A DNA stretch of 52,268 nt, from assembly GCF_001476285.1 (NCBI RefSeq), contig NZ_LDRU01000039.1, forward strand, positions 1 to 52,268, read 5' to 3'. The position numbers and the translations under genes are program-made. The stretch's first letter is position 1. The number at the start of each line of letters is the position of its first letter. Origin of the DNA: Microbacterium testaceum (lineage in GTDB: Bacteria; Actinomycetota; Actinomycetes; Actinomycetales; Microbacteriaceae). Below the pieces are notes generated by a model. The model saw nothing but the letters and a program-made list of their open reading frames with translations. It was not told the DNA's origin and ran no database searches. Positions 25,961 to 33,334 of this stretch are shown here, piece by piece.

Positions 25961-26033
25961 TGCGCCCGAAGGGACTCGAACCCCTAACCTTCTGATCCGT
26001 AGTCAGATGCTCTATCCATTGAGCTACGGGCGC
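25961..26033 (-). tRNA. tRNA-Arg, anticodon ACG
   Basis: The 73-base gene folds as a full cloverleaf: acceptor GCGCCCG (26033-26027) with CGGGCGC (25968-25962), D arm GCTC/GAGC, anticodon stem TCTGA/TCAGA around the loop CTACGGA giving anticodon ACG, and T arm with TTCGAGT. The discriminator base is A; CCA is not encoded. ACG (inosine-modified by TadA) reads the CGU/CGC/CGA codons. Confidence 0.96.
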
Positions 26034-26183
26034 AGGGCCTCCGCGCGAAACGGCGCGCAGGCCGTGGTCCAGCATAGCCGCGACCGACGGAGACGTCTAA
26101 TCGGCCCGGAACGGCGTGCATCCCGGGCGTGGCGCGAGGGTGACGACGGGGTGTCCGGACGGGGCGGGACGTACGCTGGCCGA

Positions 26184-27680
26184 ATGAGCGCTTACACCTC
26201 CGCGTTCGAGCTGTTCTCCATCGGGATCGGACCCTCGAGCTCCCACACCGTCGGCCCTATGAAGGCCGCCCTCCAGTTCGCCACCCGACTCGAGAGCGAG
26301 GGCATCCTGGGCCGCGTGACGTATGTGTCGTGTTACCTCTACGGCTCACTCGGCGCGACAGGTATCGGGCACGGGACACCTGACGCCGTCGTCGCAGGGC
26401 TGCACGGCTGGGATCCCGAGACCGTCGACCCGGATGCCGTCCGGCGGCTGTGGGTGGACTGGCCCGACGGGCGTGAACTCCCGCTCGCCGGGTCGCACGC
26501 GGTCCGCTTTCAAAAGGCCGACATCTCGCTCGAGCCGCGGAGACGTCTGCCCGGCCACCCCAACGCCATGACCCTCGTTGCGCGCGATGTGCGCGACCAC
26601 GTGATCGCGGAAGACACCTACTACTCGATCGGCGGTGGGTTCATCCGGCGCGAGGGGGAGCCCGCTCGCGTGGCGGCTGCACCCTTCCCGCTCGCGTTCG
26701 ATGACGCGGCCACCCTCATCGAGCTGTGCGACGAGCAGGGCATCACGATCGCCGAGGCGGCACGACGCAATGAAGAGGCCCTGCGGTCCGACGAAGAGAT
26801 CGCCGCGGGCCTCGACCGGATCTGGGATGCCATGGCCGCCTGCGTCAACGCCGGACTCGAGCACGACGGTGTGCTTCCCGGCATCCTGAAGGTCAAGCGC
26901 CGTGCGGCGGTGATCCGGCAACAGCTCGAAGAGATCGAAGCCGAGGGGCACCGCGAGCTGCCGGGGGAATGGCTCGGGGCGTTCGCGCTCGCCGTGAACG
27001 AAGAGAACGCGGCCGGAGGGCGCGTCGTGACGGCGCCGACGAACGGCGCCGCGGGCATCCTGCCGGCCGTGGCGATGTACTGGTGGCGGTTCCTCGCCGA
27101 CTCCGGGCTCGGCGCCGGCAACGCCGTCACGCCCTACGGCGAGTTGGTCGGGAGCGCCCTGCTCGGCTACGACGGCCACGCCGTGACGCGCGGTGAGGTC
27201 GCCGGGTGGGATGACGGCGACGTGGCCGAGGCGAACCGGCGTCGTGGCATCCGTCGATTCCTGTTGACGGCGACGGCGCTCGGCTCGCTGTTCAAGGCGA
27301 ACGCGTCGATCTCGGGTGCGGAGGGCGGATGCCAGGCCGAGGTCGGATCCGCCTGCGCGATGGCCGCGGGTGGTCTGACGGCTGTGATGGGCGGAACGAA
27401 CCGCCAGATCGAGAACGCCGCCGAGATCGCCATGGAGCACCACCTCGGGCTCACCTGCGACCCGGTGGGTGGGCTCGTACAGATCCCGTGCATCGAGCGC
27501 AACGCGATCGCCGCGTCGACCGCCGTGACCGCGGCACGTCTGGCGCTGCGCGGAGACGGCTCGCACTACGTGTCGCTGGATGCCGTCGTCGAGACGATGC
27601 GTCAGACCGGCATCGACATGTCGACCAAGTACAAGGAGACGAGCGAAGGCGGCCTCGCGGTCAACGTCATCGAGTGCTGA
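26184..27680 (+). CDS. sdaA: L-serine ammonia-lyase (iron-sulfur L-serine dehydratase)
   Basis: The 498-residue single-chain enzyme has the N-terminal beta domain (F-S-I-G-I-G-P-S-S-S-H-T-V-G-P near residues 11-25) and the alpha domain with its [4Fe-4S] Cys in G-G-C-Q-A-E-V-G-S-A-C and L-T-C-D-P-V-G-G-L-V-Q-I-P-C. T-P-Y-G and N-E-E-N-A-A-G-G-R segments are also conserved. It converts L-serine to pyruvate and ammonia in the cytoplasm. ATG at 26184 is selected by the family N-terminus, though the frame is open upstream through the tRNA region. No coupled serine transporter is adjacent. Confidence 0.95.
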   Translation: MSAYTSAFELFSIGIGPSSSHTVGPMKAALQFATRLESEGILGRVTYVSCYLYGSLGATGIGHGTPDAVVAGLHGWDPETVDPDAVRRLWVDWPDGRELPLAGSHAVRFQKADISLEPRRRLPGHPNAMTLVARDVRDHVIAEDTYYSIGGGFIRREGEPARVAAAPFPLAFDDAATLIELCDEQGITIAEAARRNEEALRSDEEIAAGLDRIWDAMAACVNAGLEHDGVLPGILKVKRRAAVIRQQLEEIEAEGHRELPGEWLGAFALAVNEENAAGGRVVTAPTNGAAGILPAVAMYWWRFLADSGLGAGNAVTPYGELVGSALLGYDGHAVTRGEVAGWDDGDVAEANRRRGIRRFLLTATALGSLFKANASISGAEGGCQAEVGSACAMAAGGLTAVMGGTNRQIENAAEIAMEHHLGLTCDPVGGLVQIPCIERNAIAASTAVTAARLALRGDGSHYVSLDAVVETMRQTGIDMSTKYKETSEGGLAVNVIEC

Positions 27681-27737
27681 CGCGGCTGCGCCGTTTGGAC
27701 GGTCGTGAGGCCGCCAGGCGCGGTGGGTCCGATCGGG

Positions 27738-28169
27738 TCAGCGCTCGCCGCGGAGCTTCGCGGTCAGTGCGTGCAGCTGCGCGAGCTCGTCGTCGTCGAG
27801 GCGGGCCATCCGGTCGGCGATCGAACGCCCGTGGGCGGCGGCGATTCTGCGGAACATCACAGCGCCCGCTTCGGTCGCGGTGACGAGCGAGCCGCGGCCG
27901 TCTTCGGGGTCGGCGCACTTCGTGAGGAGGCCGCGAGCGACCATGCGCTCGACCAAGCGCGAGACGCTCGGCTGGCTGATCAGCATGTTCCCCGTCACGT
28001 CGCGCAGACGCGCGGTCATCTCGGGGGCGCGGGTGACAGTGAGGAGCACGTCGTACTCGGCCTGCGTCAGCTCGGTGCCCTCGAAGTCCGATCGCAGTTC
28101 TTCGAAGACCTCGTGCTGCGCCCGGAAAAGGCTCTCCCAGGCCTGGACGGCGAGGCGGCGATCGGTCAT
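27738..28169 (-). CDS. MarR-family transcriptional regulator
   Basis: The 143-residue winged-helix protein has E-L-T-Q-A-E-Y-D-V-L-L-T-V near residues 32-45, the recognition helix I-S-Q-P-S-V-S-R-L-V-E-R-M, and the wing D-P-E-D-G-R-G-S. MarR dimers usually repress genes for efflux, stress or aromatic metabolism and respond to small ligands. It is convergent with sdaA and has no divergent target, so its regulon cannot be inferred. ATG at 28169 follows GTGGAAAC. Confidence 0.86.
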   Translation of the reverse strand: MTDRRLAVQAWESLFRAQHEVFEELRSDFEGTELTQAEYDVLLTVTRAPEMTARLRDVTGNMLISQPSVSRLVERMVARGLLTKCADPEDGRGSLVTATEAGAVMFRRIAAAHGRSIADRMARLDDDELAQLHALTAKLRGER

Positions 28170-28229
28170 GTTTCCACGATAGAGGGACGCATCGGTCGTG
28201 CGGCGAGGTCGACGCGGGGCGGGGAGAAA

Positions 28230-28333
28230 GAGTAAGGGCCGGTCGGAGAGGCTTCCGACCGGCCCTTATCCCTGCACCAAGAGTGTCCTGCAATCACATG
28301 TCGGTAGCTGCCACAGCAAAACAACTACCGTGC
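28230..28333 (-). ncRNA. Candidate small RNA, copy A, ending in intrinsic terminator
   Basis: About 100 bases on the minus strand, bounded upstream by a TATAGA -10-like box (28345-28340) and downstream by a perfect 15-bp terminator stem. An internal hairpin CGGTAG/CTACCG is kept in copy B, where the seventh pair changes from G-T to A-T, which supports a structured RNA. No frame of useful length runs through it. A near-identical copy lies upstream of the neighbouring gene. Transcription has not been shown; the call rests on promoter-like, structural and duplicate features. Confidence 0.55.
28233..28268 (-). terminator. Intrinsic terminator with 15-bp perfect stem
   Basis: Bases 28233-28247 pair perfectly with 28254-28268 around a six-base loop; the minus strand continues into a pyrimidine-rich CTCTTTCTCC. 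It would end the copy A RNA, and it is followed by the MarR gene on the same strand. Confidence 0.82.
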
Positions 28334-28392
28334 GAGCACTCTATAACGGTGAGATAACGGAAGGGAAGAGGGCGGCGTTATCTTTTTGTGAT
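28272..28392. repeat. 121-bp direct repeat, copy A
   Basis: Matches 29118-29237 at about 94 percent by eye, with one 1-base gap and about six substitutions. Within it, minus-strand words CCGTTAT-CTCA-CCGTTAT form an 11-base-spaced direct repeat where a -35 element would be expected, and AGATAACG/CGTTATCT is an inverted pair. It begins 9 bases beyond the end of the histidine phosphatase gene. Confidence 0.9.
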
Positions 28393-28401
28393 CACTCGTC
28401 A

Positions 28402-29022
28402 TCAGCGCCCGCGGACGTGGTTCCACTGCGTGATGACCGCGTTGCCGTGCTCGAAGCCCAGCTCGCTCACGGCTGAGGTGCCGAGCACGAAGTACCGCCC
28501 GCCGGCGGCGGTCAGGCCGAGCCATACCCCCGCGAGGGCGCGGAGGAAGTGGGCGTGCGAGAACACGAGGATCTGTTCGCCGCGCTGCAGGCGAGGGCGC
28601 AGGTCGTCCAGAAGGGATGCCGCACGTGCGGTGACCTGCTCGATGCTCTCGCCCGGAGTGGCACCGGCGGGAGCGCCCGCCTGCCAGATGGTCCAGGGGT
28701 GGCCCAGTTGCTCGATGATCTCGGGTGTCGTCAGCCCCTCGTAGGCGCCGTAGTCCCATTCAACCAGCCGCGGCTCCAGCGGTGCGTCGGGGTAGCCGGC
28801 TCTGGCTGCGGTCTCCACCGCTCGCTGGAGGGGGCTCGTGAGCACGAGGTCGAAGCGGCGCGTCGCGAGGAGCGTTCCCGCGAGCTCGGCCTTGTAGGCG
28901 CCCGTCTCGGTGAGGGGGATGTCGGTGAGCCCGGTGTGGCGGCCCGTGCGGCTCCACTCGGTCTCGCCGTGGCGCACGAGCACGAGGCGTCCGTCGGGTT
29001 CCGTGAGATCTGCGTCGTTCAC
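28402..29022 (-). CDS. Histidine phosphatase (phosphoglycerate mutase-like) family protein
   Basis: The 206-residue protein has the catalytic L-V-L-V-R-H-G-E-T-E-W motif near residues 12-22, the second Arg in T-S-P-L-Q-R-A, a Glu in L-V-E-W-D-Y-G-A-Y-E-G, and the second His in V-F-S-H-A-H-F-L-R. It forms a phosphohistidine and hydrolyses a phosphate ester; similar actinobacterial enzymes act as broad or acid phosphatases. Sequence does not name the substrate. GTG at 29022 follows GGAGG at about 8 bases. It is bracketed by the two direct repeats, an arrangement in which recombination could delete the gene. Confidence 0.88.
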   Translation of the reverse strand: MNDADLTEPDGRLVLVRHGETEWSRTGRHTGLTDIPLTETGAYKAELAGTLLATRRFDLVLTSPLQRAVETAARAGYPDAPLEPRLVEWDYGAYEGLTTPEIIEQLGHPWTIWQAGAPAGATPGESIEQVTARAASLLDDLRPRLQRGEQILVFSHAHFLRALAGVWLGLTAAGGRYFVLGTSAVSELGFEHGNAVITQWNHVRGR

Positions 29023-29082
29023 TCCCTCATCCTCCCGCTTCGGATGCTTTTCGCGGTGGCGGAAAACGGGCGAAGAACAGAA

Positions 29083-29178
29083 GAAGGGCCGGCCGAGAAA
29101 CTCGACCGGCCCAATCTCTGCACCAGAGTGTCCTGCAATCACATGCCGGTAGTCGCCACAGCAAAACAACTACCGTGC
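29083..29178 (-). ncRNA. Candidate small RNA, copy B, ending in intrinsic terminator
   Basis: About 95 bases on the minus strand between a TATAGA -10-like box (29190-29185) and the terminator at 29086-29112. It keeps the hairpin CGGTAGT/ACTACCG. This copy precedes the phosphatase gene on the same strand, but the terminator separates the two, so it is more likely an independent RNA than a leader; a regulated leader remains possible. Confidence 0.55.
29086..29112 (-). terminator. Intrinsic terminator with T-rich tail
   Basis: GGGCCGGCCGAG (29086-29097) pairs with 29101-29112 with one mismatch over a three-base loop. The minus strand then reads TTCTTCTGTTCTTC, a strong T-rich tail. Confidence 0.82.
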
Positions 29179-29237
29179 GAGCACTCTATAACGGTGAGAT
29201 AACGGAGGGGAAGAGGTCGGCGTTATCTTTTCGTGAT
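29118..29237. repeat. 120-bp direct repeat, copy B
   Basis: Second copy of 28272-28392, same orientation, 725 bases apart. The match starts just outside each terminator stem; the stems are similar in kind but differ in sequence. The 29023-29376 gap (354 bases) between genes holds this repeat, the terminator, and on the other side the promoter region of the plus-strand gene at 29377. Confidence 0.9.
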
Positions 29238-29376
29238 TCATAGACGGTTCATCGATTCTCGTCACGGCACAGGCAGGTTCGTCCACCCTCGAAGGATCGG
29301 TCGACGCTCGTCAGCCCTGCCGTGCCACGCTGAGCGAAGGCGTGCACGAGGGGCGTGACCGCCCGGGGAGGAACTC

Positions 29377-30117
29377 ATGAAGGTCGCCGTGTGCGGTGCG
29401 ACGGGAGTCGTCGGGTCCCACGTCCATCGAGTGGCCCGGGCCCGAGGCCACGAGGTCGTCTCGCTCACCCGGTCGAGCGGGCACGACCTCACGAAGGGGC
29501 TGTCCGAAGACGCGCTCGCCGGAGTCGACACGATCATCGACGTCAGTGGCATCCAGACGCTGTCACGGAAACGGGCGACCGATTACTTCCTCGCGGTGTC
29601 GCGAACGCTCCAGGAGGCCGGCGCGGCAGCGGGGGTCTCGCACCTGGTGGCGCTGTCCATCGTCGGTATCGACGGGGTCAGGTCTTCGTACTACGGGGCG
29701 AAGGAGGAGCAGGAACGCGCTGTCCGTGCGGGTGTGCTGCCGTGGACTCTGCTGCGCGCCGCACAGTTCCACGAGTTCGCGGCGCAGACCGTCGAGCGCG
29801 GATCGGTGGGGCCGCTCGTCGTCGTGCCTCGGGCGCGCGTCCGGCCGGTCGCGGCCGCCGAGGTGGCCGACGCCCTGGTCGACCTCGCCGAGGCCGGCCC
29901 CGCGGGCGAAGCGACCGACCTCGTCGGGCCGCGAAACGAGATCCTCGTCGACATGGTCCGGGCGCTTCTTGCGCGACGGGGAAGCCGACGCCCGGTGGTC
30001 GAGGTTCCGCTCCCGGGGGCGATGGGGAAAGCCATGAGCTCGGGTCGACTCCGGGGGACGCCGGACGCGTCGCGGCAGGGCCACCAGACCTTCGCGGAGT
30101 GGCTGGATCAGTCCTGA
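29377..30117 (+). CDS. NAD(P)-binding SDR-like protein (NmrA/atypical SDR)
   Basis: The 246-residue protein starts M-K-V-A-V-C-G-A-T-G-V-V-G, the Rossmann dinucleotide motif of atypical SDRs. It has V-S-H-L-V-A-L-S-I-V-G and S-S-Y-Y-G-A-K-E-E-Q-E, where Tyr and Lys keep the Y-x3-K spacing. P-W-T-L-L-R-A-A-Q-F-H-E-F is the typical substrate region. Such proteins are quinone or flavin-type reductases or redox sensors; the substrate is unknown. ATG at 29377 has GGAGG about 6 bases upstream. Its 3' end overlaps the end of the convergent PLP gene by 10 bases. Confidence 0.83.
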   Translation: MKVAVCGATGVVGSHVHRVARARGHEVVSLTRSSGHDLTKGLSEDALAGVDTIIDVSGIQTLSRKRATDYFLAVSRTLQEAGAAAGVSHLVALSIVGIDGVRSSYYGAKEEQERAVRAGVLPWTLLRAAQFHEFAAQTVERGSVGPLVVVPRARVRPVAAAEVADALVDLAEAGPAGEATDLVGPRNEILVDMVRALLARRGSRRPVVEVPLPGAMGKAMSSGRLRGTPDASRQGHQTFAEWLDQS

Positions 30118-31322
30118 CGTCGGAGAGGCGTCGCGTCCAGAGCCGCCGCGAGGTCGGCGAGCAGGTCGTCGGCGTCTTCGAGACCCACCGAGAGGCGAAG
30201 GTGACCGTACCGGCGGAACTCTGCCGGATAGGTCGCGGTGCGGGGACCGTCGGCGGCGGTGTGCACGATGAGGCTGTCGTCGTGGCCGAGCGAGAAACCC
30301 GAAGTGATCAGGCGCAGGTTCGCCACGAACCGATTCTGCGCATCGGGGTCGCCGTCGAGGGCGAGCGCCATCATGCCGCCGTACGCGTCACCCCCGAACT
30401 GCCGCCGAGCGAGCGCGTGCCCGGGGTGGGATGCCAGCCCCGGGTACGCGACGAACGCCACGCGCGGATCGGCCTCGAGGAACTCGGCGACCCGCTGTGC
30501 CGACGTGAAGTGCTGGCGCAGCCGCAGCGGAAGAGTGACCGAGCCGCGCTGGATCATCCACGCGTTGAAGGGCGAGATGACACCGCCGACGTCGACCATG
30601 GCGTCGGCCTTGATCGGCTCGATCAGCTCGGTGCGACCGATCACCGCGCCGCCCATCGCGTCGCCGTGGCCGTTGATGTACTTCGTCAGCGAATGGACGA
30701 CGAGATCGGCACCGTCGGACAGCGGGCGGTAGAACGGCGGGGGCGTGAAGGTCGAGTCGACCATGAGGATCGCCCCGCCGGCGTGCGCGATCTCGGCGAG
30801 CATCGCGATGTCGGCGACCTTGGTGGTGGGGTTGGCAATCGCTTCGACGCACACGAGGCGTGTCTCGGGCCGCATCGCCGCGCGCACGGCATCCTGATCC
30901 GTCACATCCACGAAGCTCGCCTGGATGCCGTAGCGGCGGGGGAGCAGCTCGGTCCAGAGGCGCCAGGTCGCTTCGTAGACGACGTCGCTGACGACGACGT
31001 GGTCGCCCGCGCCGACGTGGGTGAAGAACACCGCGTGCAGGGCGGCGACTCCGGATGCCAGGGCCACCGCGTCCTCGCCACCCTCGAGGGCGGCGAGCTT
31101 GCGCTCGAGGGCCTGTTGGTTGACGCCGGTGTTGCGTGTGTAGAGGCCGGGAGCGGTCGCCGACCAGCTGATCTCGCTGGGATCGTCGGGCAGGGCGAAG
31201 GAGTTCGCCATCACGAGCGGTGTGCGCAGAGCCCTCGTGCTGTCGAGCTCGATGCCGGCGTGAACGGCGAGGCTCGCCTCGGCGAGGGTGGCGGCGTCGG
31301 TGCGGTCGGGTCGTGACGTCAT
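30108..31322 (-). CDS. PLP-dependent Cys/Met-metabolism (trans-sulfuration) enzyme
   Basis: The 404-residue protein is of the cystathionine gamma-synthase/lyase family. PLP-binding Lys lies in H-S-L-T-K-Y-I-N-G-H-G-D, the aspartate in M-V-D-S-T-F, and S-G-V-A-A-L near residue 90. The usual N-P-T triplet is V-N-Q, and V-Y-E-A-T has Ala where methionine gamma-lyase has Cys, so the reaction may be cystathionine or O-acyl-homoserine chemistry rather than a classical methionine gamma-lyase. It is divergent from an Lrp regulator, as mdeA is from mdeR in Pseudomonas putida. ATG at 31322. Confidence 0.85.
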   Translation of the reverse strand: MTSRPDRTDAATLAEASLAVHAGIELDSTRALRTPLVMANSFALPDDPSEISWSATAPGLYTRNTGVNQQALERKLAALEGGEDAVALASGVAALHAVFFTHVGAGDHVVVSDVVYEATWRLWTELLPRRYGIQASFVDVTDQDAVRAAMRPETRLVCVEAIANPTTKVADIAMLAEIAHAGGAILMVDSTFTPPPFYRPLSDGADLVVHSLTKYINGHGDAMGGAVIGRTELIEPIKADAMVDVGGVISPFNAWMIQRGSVTLPLRLRQHFTSAQRVAEFLEADPRVAFVAYPGLASHPGHALARRQFGGDAYGGMMALALDGDPDAQNRFVANLRLITSGFSLGHDDSLIVHTAADGPRTATYPAEFRRYGHLRLSVGLEDADDLLADLAAALDATPLRRQD

Positions 31323-31385
31323 CGCTGTGGCCTTCCTGTCGCCGGGTGACGGGGCGATCGATCTGAGCTACCCTAGCGTGCAATA

Positions 31386-31405
31386 TAGACACGCGCGAGT
31401 GTCTA
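31386..31405. promoter_or_regulatory. Inverted repeat, candidate Lrp-type operator
   Basis: TAGACAC (31386-31392) and GTGTCTA (31399-31405) are perfect inverted arms 6 bases apart. They lie in the 102-base divergent region between the PLP gene and the Lrp gene, 19 bases before the Lrp start, in the right place to control both. Confidence 0.6.
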
Positions 31406-31424
31406 ATTTGCACGAGGAGCACTC

Positions 31425-31868
31425 ATGGCCGGTCCCCGCATCGACGCCGTCGACGAGCGCATCCTGAACGAGTTGCGGACCGACGCCCGGATCCCGCTCG
31501 TGACGCTGGCGGCTCGCGTTCACCTGTCGCGCAACGCCGTGAAGCAGCGCATGGAGCGCATGGAGCGCGACGGTCTCATTGCCGGCTACACCCTCGCCCG
31601 CGGTCGCGCCGACGACGGGCGCGTCACCGCGATCGTGCTGGTGTACCGCGCGGATCGCATGCGCGGCGCGGGCGTCATCACCGAGCTCACGCGCATCCCC
31701 GAGGTGGTCCAGTGCGACATCCTCTCGGGGCAGTTCGACCTGCTCGTGACCCTGCGCGCGGAGTCGATGGACCGCATCGGCCAGATCTGGGAGAGCATCG
31801 CGGCGCTTCCCGGGGTCTCCGACACCGTCACGTCGGTCTCGCTGACGCGGGTCATCGACCGCTCCTGA
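31425..31868 (+). CDS. Lrp/AsnC-family transcriptional regulator
   Basis: The 147-residue protein has the N-terminal HTH (D-A-V-D-E-R-I-L-N-E-L-R-T-D-A-R-I-P-L, then L-S-R-N-A-V-K-Q-R-M-E-R-M-E) and the RAM ligand domain (about 65-145, with G-Q-F-D-L-L-V-T-L-R and I-A-A-L-P-G-V). It likely senses an amino acid and controls the divergent PLP enzyme. ATG at 31425 follows GAGGAG. It is convergent with the aldehyde dehydrogenase gene over a shared terminator. Confidence 0.9.
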   Translation: MAGPRIDAVDERILNELRTDARIPLVTLAARVHLSRNAVKQRMERMERDGLIAGYTLARGRADDGRVTAIVLVYRADRMRGAGVITELTRIPEVVQCDILSGQFDLLVTLRAESMDRIGQIWESIAALPGVSDTVTSVSLTRVIDRS

Positions 31869-31894
31869 CGCCTGGAGCTGAGGAGACATCGAGC

Positions 31895-31937
31895 GGATGC
31901 CACGCCCTCGTGCTCGTGACCGGAGGGCGTGGCATCC
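31895..31937. terminator. Bidirectional terminator with 15-bp perfect stem
   Basis: Bases 31895-31909 and 31923-31937 are perfect reverse complements around a 13-base loop. It lies between the convergent Lrp and aldehyde dehydrogenase genes. Both arms contain the GGATGCC/GGCATCC word. Confidence 0.85.
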
Positions 31938-31942
31938 GAGGG

Positions 31943-33334
31943 TCATGCGTTGATGCACACGACCTTGGGCTGGGTCATCTCCTCGTAGGCGAAGCGCACT
32001 CCTTCGCGGCCCATGCTCCCGTATTTGGCCCCGCCGAACGGCATGCTGTCGACGCGGTAGTCGGAGGAGTCGTTGATCATGACGCCCCCGGCCTCCAGGC
32101 GCTCCGCCACGCGCAGGGCGCGGCCGAGGTCGCGGGTGAACAGCCCGGCGTGCAGGGCGTAGTCGATGTCGTTCGCCTGGGTGACGGCCTCGTCCTCGGT
32201 GTCGAACGGCGCGAGGACGACGACGGGGGCGAACGCTTCGTCGGCCCACAGCTCGCACGACAGAGCGACTCCCTCCACGACCGTCGGGGCGTAGACCGAG
32301 CCGTCGCGGCGATGACCGGCGAGCACGCGGGCACCGGCGCGCACGGCGTCGTCGACGACCCGCTCGGCGCGCTTCGCGGCATCCACGGTGATCATCGGCC
32401 CGACGTCGGTCGCCTCGTCGGTCGGATCGCCCGCCCGCAGGGCCGCTGCCGCGGCGACGAAACGCTCGCGGAACGCGGCGTAGATGCCGCGGTGCACGAG
32501 GATGCGCTGCGCTCCGACGCAGTTCTGCCCCGCGGCCCAGAACGCCCCCGAGACGCACGCGTCGACCGCGTGAGCGAGGTCGGCGTCGTCGAACACGAGG
32601 ACGGGGGCGTTGCCGCCGAGCTCCATCGCGAGCCGTTTCAGGCCCGCGCCGCGCGCGATCGCCTCGCCCGTGGCGAAGCCGCCGGTGAACGACACGAGCC
32701 GCACCTCGCGCGCCGAGACCAGCGCCGCCGCCACGTCGCGATCGCCGTGTACGACCGTCACGATCTCGTCGGGCAGACCCGCGTCGATGAGGATGCCGAC
32801 GAGGAACTCCGCCGTGAGCGGGGTGTGCGGCGACGGCTTGAGGATCACGGAATTGCCGCCGGCCAGAGCCGGTCCGAGCTTGTGCGCGACGAGGTTCAGC
32901 GCGTCGTTGTACGGCGTGATCGCCACGACGATGCCGAGCGGTTCGCGGGTGAACCAGCCCCTCCGGTTCTCGGACCCCTCGAACGCGTCGAACGGGATGA
33001 CCTCACCCGTCGCCGCGCGCGCCGTCTCGGCCGAGAGCGACAGCGTCGTCACGGCCCGTCGCACCTCTTTGCGGGCCTGCCGGATCGTCTTGCCGGCCTC
33101 GCGCACGATGAGCGCCGCCGCCTCGTCGGCACGGTCCTCGAGCAGCTGTGCCGCCCGGTGCAGGACCGCGTGCCGCGCGAAGCGGGAGAGGTCTCGCGAC
33201 AGCTCGGCGCCGACGCGAGCGCGATCGAGCACGACGGGCACGTCGTTCACGCCGATGGTCGGGACGCTTCCGATCACCGAGTCGTCGAGCGGGTTGCGCA
33301 CCTCGAGAGCGTCGGCGGGAGTCATGAGCGTCAT
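31943..33334 (-). CDS. Aldehyde dehydrogenase (NAD(P)+) family protein
   Basis: The 463-residue enzyme keeps the catalytic Cys272 ([11 protein letters not shown]), Glu238 (A-M-E-L-G-G-N-A-P), Asn143 (T-P-Y-N) and the cofactor lysine in L-K-P-S. The context N-C-V-G-A-Q-R with M-P-F-G-G-A-K-Y-G is nearer lactaldehyde or phosphonoacetaldehyde dehydrogenases than betaine-aldehyde ones. It starts in the stop of the homoserine-dehydrogenase-like gene (ATGA), so the products should act in one path; oxidation of an aspartate-semialdehyde-like product is the inference. Confidence 0.88.
   Translation of the reverse strand: MTLMTPADALEVRNPLDDSVIGSVPTIGVNDVPVVLDRARVGAELSRDLSRFARHAVLHRAAQLLEDRADEAAALIVREAGKTIRQARKEVRRAVTTLSLSAETARAATGEVIPFDAFEGSENRRGWFTREPLGIVVAITPYNDALNLVAHKLGPALAGGNSVILKPSPHTPLTAEFLVGILIDAGLPDEIVTVVHGDRDVAAALVSAREVRLVSFTGGFATGEAIARGAGLKRLAMELGGNAPVLVFDDADLAHAVDACVSGAFWAAGQNCVGAQRILVHRGIYAAFRERFVAAAAALRAGDPTDEATDVGPMITVDAAKRAERVVDDAVRAGARVLAGHRRDGSVYAPTVVEGVALSCELWADEAFAPVVVLAPFDTEDEAVTQANDIDYALHAGLFTRDLGRALRVAERLEAGGVMINDSSDYRVDSMPFGGAKYGSMGREGVRFAYEEMTQPKVVCINA

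Noticed and set aside
25961..26033. tRNA-Arg as an integration site
   Set aside because: No integrase gene and no repeat of the tRNA 3' end was seen in the window.
28272..29237. Direct repeats as attachment sites of an integrated element
   Set aside because: No integrase, no tRNA 3' end match, and only one ordinary gene lies between; a duplicated RNA gene explains the repeat better.
29355..31316. A 653-codon plus-strand frame across the SDR and PLP genes
   Set aside because: It overlaps two recognisable genes, one on each strand, and has no domain; it is a GC-bias artefact.
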